The notes beneath the pieces are model-generated. The model was not told the DNA's origin and ran no database searches. It was given only the letters and a program-made list of their open reading frames with translations. From NCBI GenBank assembly GCA_016630905.1, contig WBMQ01000006.1:1488001-1552000 (forward strand): a stretch of DNA of 64,000 nt. The letters run 5' to 3'. Positions 1-15,054 of the stretch are shown here, piece by piece. Every line of letters starts with the position of its first letter. Positions within the stretch are counted from its first letter, which is position 1. The translations under genes and the position numbers were made by a program. The DNA is from Capillidium heterosporum (taxonomy: Eukaryota > Entomophthoromycota > Entomophthoromycetes > Entomophthorales > Capillidiaceae).

Positions 1-152
1 TTTACATAGCAATAGTAATACCATCCTAAATACAATTAAATCAGCAATAAATAAAATAAACATAATCAAGATTTTGATAAACTATATATATTAAAGGTAT
101 ACATTTAAGATTTTCTAATTACTTTAATAAATTACCTTATATATCAACCGCT

Positions 153-1334
153 TCAAAACCAAACCAACAACAAGAACCAAGCGACCAAACCAATCACTGT
201 AATGAACCCAGCATTCCTCTTTAAACTAACTTGGCTGCTGAAGTACTTTTCCAAAATTAATAGGATAATTGACACTACACCGAGAGTTATATACCAAAAC
301 CAGATGTTGATAGGACTGTGTAAATATCCTAAATTGAGTTTAGGCTCTCCACCCCCTTTGAACTTGGGTAGACTTAACATGGCAAACCCAGGGTACTTGG
401 TACCTTGCAAGCATGAGAACGAAGGTACCGTTAGTTCGGATACCATTCCGTAGTTGGTTGTGTGGTCGACTAAACAGGTGTCATGGTCGTCCCCTGACAA
501 AACGAAATTGAGTTTCAAGTCATTGAGCAAACTTTTAGTCAACTCTTCCGTCAATAAATTTTTGTAATTGGCACCAAAGAGATCTTGTAAGGAACGCTGT
601 CCAATATTCTTGTTACGTAACCTACAAATAGTCGAAGGAGGACGGTAGAAAGGGATGTGGGAAAGTAAAGTTAGGGACTTGTTGAACAACTTTAGGTTGG
701 CTAAAAATTTGACAGTTGCCTTATCTTTGTTCAACAGTCGGATGGTATCTAAACCTACTACATAGTTGGATTCTCCTAATTTGATCAAGAAGTTGGACTT
801 ACCGAAATGTTTTTCGAACTGAGTTATTAGCTTTTGAGTAGGTTCTATAGACAAATCGTGGTTCCCACCTAGAAACTTTATGTTAGTTCGTACATTTGGA
901 TCGTCCAAGCTGAATATGTAGTTGAACCTAGTTAGTGAGTTTTGATAGTCGTAAGAGCCGAGTGTACGTCCGTTATCGAATAAGTCACCTAGTATCAAGT
1001 AGTAGTCGGGATCTAACTTTTGCTTCAAAATTTTAAAGTATAAAGTCATAAACCTATCACTGATCAGCTCTACTAATTTACTTAAAAGTTTATTTTTTAT
1101 GTTGTAGGTAAATTGGTCGTAGATCTGAGGGTCGGTTAAAACCAAAACTTTCAATTTGGGTTCTCCAACGTCGCCAGCTACTAAATGCAAAGGTGTTTGT
1201 AGGTTGGGAAATTTTATTGAAAGGAGGCGGTAGTAGTAGTAGAGGTATTCGAACCAGGTCAAGTTGATAAGCCATGCTAGAGTTAGGTGTAAAGTTAATG
1301 TCGATATCTTCAGTTTGGTCGTCAGCTGGTCCAT
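153..1334 (-). CDS. Ted1/Cdc1-type membrane metallophosphoesterase
   Basis: Single-exon 393-residue protein. It carries the calcineurin-like phosphoesterase motifs in order: DPQ at residues 68-70, GDLFDNGR at 116-123, GGNHD at 156-160, a histidine in LLSHIP near 226, and GDDHD at 281-285. The later stretch with PSF and PGF is typical of the Cdc1/Ted1/PGAP5 branch. One membrane segment lies near residues 10-35 and two more near 340-393, so the catalytic domain should face a lumen. In the known family these enzymes remove ethanolamine-phosphate from GPI anchors in the ER and support export of GPI proteins. The stop is TGA. Family assignment is firm; the exact orthologue (Ted1 or Cdc1) is not resolved. 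Confidence 0.9.
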   Translation of the reverse strand: MDQLTTKLKISTLTLHLTLAWLINLTWFEYLYYYYRLLSIKFPNLQTPLHLVAGDVGEPKLKVLVLTDPQIYDQFTYNIKNKLLSKLVELISDRFMTLYFKILKQKLDPDYYLILGDLFDNGRTLGSYDYQNSLTRFNYIFSLDDPNVRTNIKFLGGNHDLSIEPTQKLITQFEKHFGKSNFLIKLGESNYVVGLDTIRLLNKDKATVKFLANLKLFNKSLTLLSHIPFYRPPSTICRLRNKNIGQRSLQDLFGANYKNLLTEELTKSLLNDLKLNFVLSGDDHDTCLVDHTTNYGMVSELTVPSFSCLQGTKYPGFAMLSLPKFKGGGEPKLNLGYLHSPINIWFWYITLGVVSIILLILEKYFSSQVSLKRNAGFITVIGLVAWFLLLVWF

Positions 1335-1534
1335 TTCTGCTGATACTATTGATTATTTCTTTTAGATCCAAGCTTGGAAGATGGGGTGTATCAAGCTTCA
1401 TTTATTTGATTGTTTCAATACTCAAATCCGGATTTCCCATGATTTTCTTTTATTTTTAGCAAATAATAGTTGACTTTCCTAAATTTACTCCAGTTTTAGT
1501 TTTAAGCCAATAAATTATCTTGGACCTACTACTA

Positions 1535-1883
1535 ATGGGGACAAAACTAGATTATCAGAACCCTAATTTAGCTTTGCAACTTATCAATCTAATCTTCAAG
1601 ATATGTGCTCTTTACCAAGATGCAGAGTTGGGAAGAAATAGATTGCCAAATTCTATAGAGCTTGACCTTTCCCTTTCCCTTTGTTAACATATACAAACAG
1701 TTTGCACTACACAACCATTGCCTAAAAGAACTTGACATCCTTCAAACTAACTTATATTTGAGGGATGCCAAGTTTTTAATGAATTATTTTGCCTATTCCA
1801 ATTATGTTTTGAACTTTGAAGAAATTCAGTTCCGAAATTTTTTCAACAGGTATTTCAAGAAATCGATTGTACACATATTTTGA
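1535..1883 (+). CDS. Small unrecognised gene, two overlapping frames
   Basis: An ATG at 1535 opens a frame of about 50 codons that ends at a TAA near 1683. The +1 frame then stays open to a TGA at 1881-1883. Both halves have protein-like composition; the second is rich in aromatic and asparagine residues. Read through with a +1 step they give about 115 residues. A 34-nt intron (1627-1660) could also join the frames, but it would be shorter than any other intron here except one. AAR2 starts only 27 bases downstream on the same strand. I do not recognise the product. It could also be two unrelated open stretches. Confidence 0.35.
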
Positions 1884-1910
1884 CAGCCTTTATAGAATAC
1901 ATAGAAAGCA

Positions 1911-3202
1911 ATGTCGACACCTACTCAACTACCTTTAGATAATCATCAAAGTTTGTATCTATTCAACAACTTGACTAAACTGATACTGTTGGAAAGTCCG
2001 ACCTTGAACTTCGGTATAGATTTACAGAACTATCAGACAGGCCCCATGTTCAAAGGCATAAAATTTATACCGGATGGGATCCATATAATGTACTATAGGT
2101 AGCTATTCTTATTCCTTTAAAGTTCAATTTGTTAATGGATTTGAAAGTATAATAGATAAAGAAGGAAATGAAGGAATACGCAATGTCTACATGTTTTTGG
2201 CGGAACCTAGACAAACTATAATACAAAAATACGACCCAACTATCGAGCTGTTCAACGGTGGCGACAACTTAGATAGTAGTCTGGTTGAGGGTATTAAAGC
2301 AAGTAAACCATTTATTAATTTTCTATTTTTGTATTAACTTTGGCTTTTATTTTTTATTAATGTATAGATATATATGAATTCGATAAACATCTGGGAAGTT
2401 ATGATTTAACTAAAGCAAAAGTTTGGTCCAGTTTAACAAAGTATATATACGAGCCTTTTTTATCAAAGAATTACGACTCCAGCTTAAAAGCTAAGAGGAA
2501 GGAGTACTTGTATTCAGTGGATGAAATTTCAAGCTTCTTTACCGAGTTGTCGAACGACAAGTTTATTTTAAAATCTAAAGAAGGTAATACTCCCCGTCTT
2601 CTATTCTCATCTATGTTAAAACAACTTACTGATTCCTTGTAGGAATCGATAGAACGAACTTATCCCTAGATAAAACCCAACTCTTTGAATCCTACTATCC
2701 CAACTCCGATTATAGAGATCAATACTTTTTAGGGGAGCTTCAGCTTTGTTTCCTAACTTTCCTGCTAGGTTTCAACTTGCAAGCCTTTGACCAGTTTAAA
2801 AACATGCTGATCTTAATCTGTTACTCTATCGACCTCATATCGAAACAACCTCAACTTTTTTGCGAATTTTTGACTACCTTGACCCACATGTTGGACTTAT
2901 TCCCTACTGACATGTTCTTTGACCCTATTTTGGAAAACAACTTTCTAATCCAAGCTATCCTCGTAAGTGTTCTTTTTCATTTTTTTGGGAGTATACTAAT
3001 GCTTGGCTTTATAAATATTTAGAATTTTATCGTCAATTATAATGGTATTAAATTGGAATTGAATTTGAAAGATAAGGTAAGTATCGACAAGCAGCTGTTA
3101 AAGTTGAAGAAGTTGGTCAACGATAGGTTTCATTTTAAGTTGGATTTGGAAGCTGGGTACGAAGAGGATGAGGAGGATTTACCGGCGGTTGTTGAGTTCT
3201 AA
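1911..3202 (+). CDS. AAR2: AAR2, U5 snRNP assembly factor
   Basis: Five exons (1911-2098, 2148-2302, 2368-2583, 2643-2962, 3023-3202) give 352 residues. The introns are 49-65 nt with GT-AG ends. The N-terminal part has the AAR2 hallmark in which FGID is followed by a GP.FKG..FIP.GIH run and YYS. The C-terminal helical domain starts at YFLGELQ.CFL.FLLG and ends in an acidic tail with PAVVEF, as in animal AAR2. In known systems Aar2 holds Prp8 in the immature U5 particle and is exchanged for Brr2, so it acts in spliceosome assembly. This fits a genome with many introns. The stop is TAA at the expected end. Confidence 0.93.
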
Positions 3203-4436
3203 TATACTATGTAGTAAATAGATGATACTTAAATGGTTAGGATTATCGTGCTTGTCAGCCGCTAATGAGTTTTTGATATACTATTTTATTGTCTATTTAT
3301 TAGAATTATGTATATTTTTTAAAATGTGATGTTTTGCATTCAAACATAGATATTATTGATATAGTTACTACCTAAATTCATTTTCCAATATTCTTTGGAA
3401 TATTGTATAACTCGTGATTCAAATAAATTTGAAAGAATACAACAAATATGTTTAGCTTTAAGTGTCACTGATAACTGATGCACCTACTTTTGAAGTCGAA
3501 GATGGAGCATTTGTTTACTTTAGTTTTCAATTGCTTTAGAGGTATCCTTCTTACAATTAAAAGGATAAAATAAAGATATCAATTATAAATAAATTATATA
3601 AATGTAAAAGTAGTTGATATATATCTCTTTGGAAGTGGAATAGCCAAAGGATGCATTTCATAGATGTTTAACGGAGAAGGTATGTCAGTTATATTAAAAT
3701 TTGATTTGAAAAAAGGAATGTTGCTGATCATACATTAAATAGTAAGCTCCTGATATTTGTAAGCCATCCTTATATATATAATATTAAATTGCTTATAAAG
3801 CAACTATAAGGATATATACAAGCGACTTCCCATAGCCTATGCTATCAATTCGACAAATGTTTTAACAGCTTTATATAAATCATTTTGAAAGCAATATAAA
3901 GTATTGAATGATTGAACAAATCGAGCTGAATAGTAAATGGTTATAGATAGAAATATCTCCCTTTCCAGAAATATCAAAACTTGATATTTACTAGCTATTC
4001 GGGACACAAAGAACTGTATTTGTCCCTCTTATATAGTTGAAATTTTACTCTTTCATTTAGATAGAACAGACTATATATGAGTGACGAAAACAGTATGAAA
4101 GCTCAACCAATTCCTTTGGGAATCTTTCAATCTATCCACGTGCAAAATAACTATAACCCTGTTCAATTAAGCTGGGCAATTTATTACAAATTCAGCTAGA
4201 GAAAGTTGTCCAACATTCCTGATCAGAGCAATGAAACAATATTATTGGTTCTGATTTGAAACTTTCTATCCTACTTTGATTCTATTCATCAATCGGCCTC
4301 TAAAGCCAATGATTGGCCCACAGAATTATAAGTTTTGGGTTTGACAAATGATTCCAATGATTCCACACTGCACCTTTTGAAAAACAATTCAACAAAAATA
4401 CATTCAACAGCTTAAATAGGCTTATCAACCGAAAAC
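3203..4436. other. Intergenic, AAR2 to SMC5
   Basis: AT-rich stretch of 1.2 kb with no open frame that looks coding. It presumably holds the SMC5 promoter, but I see no clear TATA box close to the start codon. Confidence 0.5.
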
Positions 4437-8350
<3,914 letters not shown>

Positions 8351-9148
8351 TTTGGCTTAAAATGATTGCAGCCTCATTTCTATTTTAGTGTTTATAAATA
8401 TTATTATTGGAATTTATAAGCTTTGAGTTGCCTGGGTTTAAATAATGAGGATATATCTATATTTTTACAAATTCAGTGAATTTGTACTATTATTTATCAT
8501 ACTCTAGATGATAAAGTATATATACTAACGTCTAATATATGCTTTGCTTTTACTGGGTAGTATACTATAACAAAATCTAGAATAATTATTTCCATAGTCG
8601 ATCTATCAAAATAAACTTTTGAACTTATCTATAAAGTGATACGATGACCTCAGATCCTCCCATTTATAGTTATAGCCAAGTTGATGTTCTGCTACATTCA
8701 ATTATATCTTTATTGGTCTTCTTAAAACGAGTTGATGGTTTTCTAGCATACATTGCTCCTTCTTTCAGAGAAGCTGTAGGTTAGCTCCATTTGATAAGTT
8801 TGCAAGTTGAAGCTATAGTTAGTCAAATGGGTTTTCAGATTAACTATAGGTAAATTTTGGTAATTTAGTCGTCCATTTTATTTACATCTCAAACCATTTT
8901 AATAATAACTGGTCCTATATTCAATATCTCTAACAACTTGTTAACTTTGTATAGAACAGTAAAGCCAAATGGAACGGTAGAATCAATATATAGTAAATAT
9001 CGAAGGGATACTGAGTACTACTTTCATATCAAAAAAATTGCCATGTATTTTTAATGTAAATAGGTACGGCAGCAAAAAAAGTTAACAATAGGTAGAAGAG
9101 AAGGTCAAATTCGAATAGGCACATAATATCGTTCACTTTTAAATCAAC
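8351..9148. other. Intergenic between convergent genes
   Basis: AT-rich region between the ends of SMC5 and the G3BP-like gene. It should hold both 3' ends. No coding frame is supported. Confidence 0.5.
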
Positions 9149-11092
9149 TCAACGCTGCAGATGTCCGCTTTGACGACCTTGTGTAGTCGTCCAGCCACCT
9201 TGCTGTCCGTTGGCCCCAAAGTCGTTCTGTTGGAACCCTTGCTGGAAGTTGCCCCTACGGGGTGAGTTGCCCGAAGCCGGGTTGCCCTGGCTGGCACCTT
9301 GACTTTGGTTGGAATTTCTGGGGAAAGGACCGTTACGGAAATTTCCGCTACCTGCCTTACGGGGACGACGGTACTGGATGTTGACTGGGTACCCATTGAT
9401 CATTATGGGACCACTCTGGTTCTGGAAAGTGAGTGCTTCGGTGGCCGACGACAATTGGGCGAACTCAAGGAATACGACTTTAGATGCAAAGTCGATCTTG
9501 CGGATGGGGCCGAATACATTGAAGACAGAATTGATGGCATTCTTGGTGGTGCTGTCTCGTACATTGAAGATGCAGATAGTGGAGGAAGGTACATCGTTAC
9601 CGTCCTTGGAGCGAGTAGCGTCGGTTTGAGCTTCTTGGGTAAGGTTTGCACCGGTGGTAGACTCGCTGGCTTCGGGTTCAACTTGAGCGACGGAGGCACT
9701 AGGATTGGCGAGATTGTCCTTGGCGGTAGATTTAGCTTCCTTACGTCCGGCTATACGTGAGGCCCAGTTGGGATATTCCTTAGGTTCGTCGGTTGGGGCC
9801 TCAGTAGCTTGAGGAGATTTGACTTCAGAAGCGTTGCCCGGCTTCTCGGAATCTCCAAAGTAGTCGACATCATCCGATACCTCAGTAGCCTTGACAGTTT
9901 CCGGGTTCGATTTAGTACCTTTAGCAGATTTGACGTTGGTGGGCTTTGGGGGCGTCTCAGTCTTAGCAGTGGTTGGCTCACTGTTGTTGGAAGCTGGCGG
10001 GGCAGTTTCCTTGTCAGCAGTGGGTAAAGAACCATTGACGTCTGAAGCGACTTTCTGGGCTTCGGCATCAACTGCTGCAGGAACGGACACTACCTCATTA
10101 GCTGAAGTGGCTAGAAACTCGCTCGAGTCAATAGGAGCCTCAGACTTTGGAACTATGAAATCCTCGGGGACATCAGCAACTACGGTGGGGATAACTTCTG
10201 AAGCAATGGCACGAGAAAGCTCAGGGTAGACTTCCTTGTGGTAACGGAAGATGTCGTTCAAGACAAAGTAGCCGTTTACCTGTTCGACTAAAACAAAAGT
10301 CTGGGTGAATCGCTTGGGTTGGTTGCCATCGTTGGAAAGCTCACCGAGTACTAAAACGAGGACACTACCGTAAAGGGTTGCCTGCCAATCCACGCTCGAA
10401 ATCAAAATGCGACAATTTTTGTAGTTGAATTGGGAGATTCGCTCATGAACGCCCTACAAAATTAGTAAACTATGGTATAATAAAATCTACTTACTCTCTG
10501 TCCGAGATAAGGCTTGATGTCGGCATCTACCTCGTAGCCATGAACCATTTGGGAACTCTTCTTGTACATGCAGTGAATTCTACCAGGGTTCTTGTTTAAG
10601 ACGGTGTAATAAGCTTGGACGAAGTTCCAAGCGATTTCACTGACATTGGCGGTAAGGATAGCGTCGACATTCTTGGGTAAGGCGACGTTACTTCCGTTGG
10701 GTTGTTGCTCGATAACTATCTGTTCGTTGATGCCATTTACAGTTGGAACTGCATGAGGATTCTCTTTTAAACCATTTTCTAATGCTGAAGCGGTCGGATG
10801 ATCTTGCAATTCTTGGGGTTTACCTTCAAATAAACCGTAGTTGGCTAAAAGACAAATTAATACACGATATAAAAAACAATTTACAGTCAGGTAGGGACTT
10901 GTCCTTGGATAATGAAGCGGAGGTTAGTACGTTTTTGGTAGCGAAAAATGCTTTGGAAGGGCCCACTGGGGAACCATTGTCTTCTTGGTTTGTTGCTGAG
11001 GTGGCGGCTGCTGCCTTAGTTGTGTTGAGGGAGTTTTTAGATTTCGTGTTTGCGGAAGCTCCTCCGTTGGTTTGGCTAGTTATGGAAGTCAT
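9149..11092 (-). CDS. G3BP-like NTF2 and RRM protein
   Basis: Three exons (11092-10885, 10844-10495, 10453-9149) with introns of 40 and 41 nt give 620 residues. After a low-complexity leader comes an NTF2-like domain (VGWNF-type start reading AWNFVQAYYTVL, then YKKSS and DWQ in the next exon). A long acidic, threonine/proline-rich linker follows, then one RRM (STICIFNVRD, and KVVFLEFA as the RNP1 strand). The tail is rich in Gly, Asn and Gln with RR and RGN. This order is that of G3BP/Nxt3/Bre5 proteins, which nucleate stress granules and serve a ubiquitin protease. I start at the ATG at 11092 rather than the GTG four codons upstream. The stop is TGA. Confidence 0.9.
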
Positions 11093-12009
11093 GGTTAGTG
11101 TCACTGGAAAAAAACTGTAAAAGTTGGTTTTGGAAATGAATCTGACTGATTATAAATATCCTTGCAATTTGGCCAATCATACCTATGATTTGGTTAGTTA
11201 CCAGGATACAATTTTTTAGGGAATTGGATAAGTTGATTTGAGCGAGGTGTAGATTTCGACCTTGGTGTATTTTATTGGAGTACGATTCGTTTAAATGAAA
11301 CTCGCTTCTTTCTATTGGCTAGGATGGTATCCCATCAAGCCAATTATTCCTTCTTTCGCTTGATAATTGCGTAATTTTTGATAAGGCTTTTACTTTCAAC
11401 CTGGATTGAATACTATATCGATACTTGGCTTTAGGTCAAGGAAACGATTGTACATAGTAAAGCTTCTCATATAGCTATCTCATTTTCACTTTAAGTTTTA
11501 TAAATACTGGTGAAATATAAAAGACAAGACTAAAGAATAGTTAAATTATGCTATTCGGTTATAGTCAAATATACCATGGCTATAATAGTAGGATGTGCTT
11601 TATATCTACTAAAGCTAGTTATGCTTGAGGAATTAACTACAATACTCAAATATCTACTTTAATAGAAAAGCGATATCTACTTTTGATGATTGATCGGTTT
11701 AAAGTTGACGAAGCGTCATGCCAACTTAAATTACAGAACTATATGATATAATATATTTGATTTATACGAATTTTAATTATAAATTTATACTACTGTTAGG
11801 CTTTTTCAACTGTTCTCAAAGGGAATTCAAAACTTGAAGTAATGGAGTGAGATAAATTTTCAATCACTATAAATATTTAATATGAATTAAAGAACTTTTA
11901 TATAGGGAATATTTAGTTTATACATATTTCTACCCCAAACAAATTAATAAGCTATATATCCAAAAAGAAACAACAATTTTAATGCGTAATATAATAAAAT
12001 ATCCAATTC
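11093..12009. other. Intergenic
   Basis: AT-rich, no coding frame seen. It lies upstream of the G3BP-like gene and downstream of the seven-helix gene, both on the minus strand. Confidence 0.45.
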
Positions 12010-12963
12010 CTACTTCTCAAAGTATACTATTTCCTCCTCACCTAACTTCCTAGGGTTGAAATCGTCGACCAAAGTTACATCTATGTCGTGATTGGGATCC
12101 AAACTTGAACCTTCGCAATCCTCACCTCTGCTGTTAAGGAAATCAAAATACAGCTCCAAGATCGTTACCATACCTTTGAATTGGACTGCCCACTTGAAAT
12201 GAAATAAGATGTCGTTGAAGTTATTCTTCAAATTCCAATTCATAATGCCCAGCAAAGTTACAATAACTGTCACGTCAATAAACATCAACATTGTCAACGT
12301 CTTCCACAAAAACCGGGTACAAGGTTTAGTTAAGTGCTGTTTAGTTAGGCCTTTGAATTTGATATTGGATAGTAACGCCATTGTCAAAAGATTGAAGGTT
12401 AGGAATAGGCAGTGGGCTAATACTTCGGTACTCAAGGATCTCAAGAACTTGGCAACATCCAAGTCGATGACACAGATATTGTAGTGGCTGATCATCCCTT
12501 TCAATGTAGTCATCAAATCGATGTAGCTTATTAACTTTATGGGAAGTGGGATGAGTACCATACCGACTATGACTAAAATTTTGATACCAAACTTCAATTT
12601 ACCTAGAAGCAACTTCAAACTAGTTAGGATCCAAAAGCTAACTAAAGCGTCCATTACAGTAGTAGAGCCCAGGTATTGGGAGTAGACGTGTAAAGGTTTA
12701 ATCGAACAGTTGGTAACAAACAAATAGTCGGTAACTATAGATAGATGACAGGCTACCGCTTCACCAAACGGAACCAAGTAGACCAAACTTAGTAAAGTAT
12801 TGGTTCGTGATCGGAGTAAGGCAATAGCGTTTATGAGACAGTTAATATGCACTACTAAAGTCAAGGAGAACATGACCAGAGTAACGTTTATGGAGAAGAA
12901 CCATTCTTGGTTGATTGGAACTAGGTCGTCTATGCTGTAGGGTGTCGTAGTGTTGGTTGCCAT
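12010..12963 (-). CDS. Seven-helix membrane protein, GPCR-like layout
   Basis: Single-exon 317-residue protein with about seven hydrophobic segments: roughly residues 22-47, 56-76, 100-120, 125-148, 178-200, 225-245 and 258-275. The short N-terminus has an NTT glycosylation site and would be outside. The acidic C-terminal tail of about 45 residues would be inside. I see no DRY, NPxxY or other family signature, so receptor function is only suggested by topology. It has no recognised homologue here and could equally be an orphan transporter-like protein. The stop is TAG. Confidence 0.75.
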   Translation of the reverse strand: MATNTTTPYSIDDLVPINQEWFFSINVTLVMFSLTLVVHINCLINAIALLRSRTNTLLSLVYLVPFGEAVACHLSIVTDYLFVTNCSIKPLHVYSQYLGSTTVMDALVSFWILTSLKLLLGKLKFGIKILVIVGMVLIPLPIKLISYIDLMTTLKGMISHYNICVIDLDVAKFLRSLSTEVLAHCLFLTFNLLTMALLSNIKFKGLTKQHLTKPCTRFLWKTLTMLMFIDVTVIVTLLGIMNWNLKNNFNDILFHFKWAVQFKGMVTILELYFDFLNSRGEDCEGSSLDPNHDIDVTLVDDFNPRKLGEEEIVYFEK

Positions 12964-13007
12964 TTACAAAGTTACTGCTATTGGAGCTATGAAATAAAAT
13001 TTATAAA

Positions 13008-13014
13008 CTTTATA
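13008..13014 (-). promoter_or_regulatory. TATA-like box of the seven-helix gene
   Basis: TATAAAG on the minus strand, about 45 bases upstream of the ATG at 12963. The distance matches other TATA boxes in the window (about 60-95 bases). Confidence 0.4.
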
Positions 13015-14993
13015 TTTTTGGTTACCCATTTATACGTAGCTGTGAACCACCCCCACATCCTAGGTTTTACTCTATTTGAATATGTTTATACTTTGAAACT
13101 TTAATTTTTTATAATGCTAATTAATATTAGCAAGCTTCCAGATTTCTTTAAAATTCTGAGCTGAAAAATTAGCACATTCTTTTAGCTGAATCTGTGGGTT
13201 ATCAGCTAATTTTTTGGATCGATATAATACTTGGCAGGTCTAAGTTACTGTTCAAGCACTATAGCTTCCGAAACTAATGAACTGAAGACTCTAGACAACC
13301 TAAATTTTATACCCCCCCACACTTCGAAAGTAGGTCGATATGTCCAATGAGCTAACGGTGAAAGCAGGCTCATGGTAGGGAAGAGTAAGGGCCTGATAAG
13401 CTGACTTTACGAATATTTTTTGATGAGCTTGGTTGGTGACAGGGCATGCTTTTCAAACTAAAGCTATTAAGATGAGGCCTACTGTTTAGTAGCTAAACTA
13501 ATTTATCTCACTTCTTTTCCCCTAACTTTGATCTATTATAGAAATTTTTAGAATTAATATGCTTTTAGATTATGTAGCATCGGAGTATACATGTATGCCT
13601 GTGGATAATAGAGGCTTTTACTGATACTGTATCTTTGGAGGAAGGGGTTCATTGAAGTTGCAAATTAATGGCAAGCTTTTATTATGAGTATTTGATTTAT
13701 TAATGATAGATATGCTGCTTTTCGCACAAACCTTCACCATACTCATAAACTTCTGTACCTTGATATTGTACTGCGATACTAAAGACTATCATTTCATACT
13801 CGAATATAAACAAAATAGCTGTATAGTACAAACAGTACATATGCTTATATAATATATAAGAATTGCTAGTATAAGTAATTGAATAATCAAAGTATTAGGG
13901 ATGTTAAAATGAACTTTAAAGATAAAGTATTTAACAGTGCATCTCGAAGCTGTACGCTACATTTTAAATTAATCAGCTTTAATACTACATTGATCTTAGA
14001 ATGATATTTAAATTTTATATATGCTCTCCTCTTTGAATGGAATTAATTGATTTGTATTATATAAAAACCACTAGGTTGTCCAAACCAGTTTCTTGGTATA
14101 TCTTTGTTAAAGTACTCATACCTTTGAAGATTTCCTTTTCTATATATCTCTTGTTCTTATCATCATCGTATACCTAACCATTGGTTTATCAAATTCCATT
14201 GTTCTTGAACTTCATTTTTGTTCAAGCTTGTTTTCTGGAAATTATATTACATTTTAACTATCCATTAGTTCAAATTACAATCCACAAGGGACTCTAATGA
14301 AAACAGGTGGAATCAACACTTATGGGCTAGTATAATGATATCCTTTGGCTATGCTTTCTACTTTACGTTTCAACTTATGCCTCAAAATACGAAATTCAAA
14401 ACAATAGATGGATGGGGTTAATTCTATATTTAAATTGAACCAACTTCTATTTGAATAGAATACTGATACATACAGAGAATTTGTACCACTAGAGTATTGG
14501 ACTTCCAGTAATTGCTATCAGGTGGAAATTATTTCAATATCTTCGGCTTTATTTTCTAGATAAACTATTCATCGCATCTTTACAAAGGTTAATTACCGCT
14601 TTTTTAATATCTTGATATTTCCATATATGTACTTTCACTTATCACTCTTGTAATAAGACGTGCACCTAAGGCTTTAACAGCCCTACCACCAAGTATCTAT
14701 AAATAACTTTAGAGATATAAAACAGTAGGTAAGTGAACTCTCTTTAAATCTCTAGCCTACTACTTCTATACCACCATATCGATCAAGCTCCTATATCCGA
14801 GTCGGCGAATAACTTATAAGTAGTCTAGGTTAGAGGAACATAAAAGGACCGTTTTGACTACAGAAATTAGAAATTCTGAGAGCAATTTATTCCTCCATCT
14901 CATTTGACAGCTTTTAATTGCTTGAAATCTAAAATTGTTGAGGTCTTGTGAAAGATGGCTAAAAAGTAAGTTTTTCAATCCCTGGACCTTGCG

Positions 14994-15001
14994 TATAAAT
15001 A
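14994..15001 (+). promoter_or_regulatory. TATA box of the beta-lactamase-like gene
   Basis: TATAAATA, 61 bases upstream of the ATG at 15055. Confidence 0.6.
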
Positions 15002-15054
15002 CCGATCACCTCCAACTTTAGTCTACCATCTATCAAAACAACTTCAAACCAAAA

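Larger units (their letters stand above)
12964..15054. other. Intergenic between divergent genes
   Basis: About 2 kb of AT-rich DNA between divergently transcribed genes. No coding frame or RNA gene is supported. A TATA box at 14994 serves the next gene. Confidence 0.45.

Noticed and set aside
1662-1883. Mediator subunit MED31
   Set aside because: A few residues line up, but in two conflicting registers, and the diagnostic core motifs are absent.
2099-2122. 24-nt intron in AAR2
   Set aside because: Joining there leads to a stop after four codons; the 49-nt intron 2099-2147 restores the conserved YYS.IDK sequence.
9299-10229. Plus-strand open frames across the G3BP-like gene
   Set aside because: They mirror the real minus-strand gene's codon pattern; the antisense readings have no domains.
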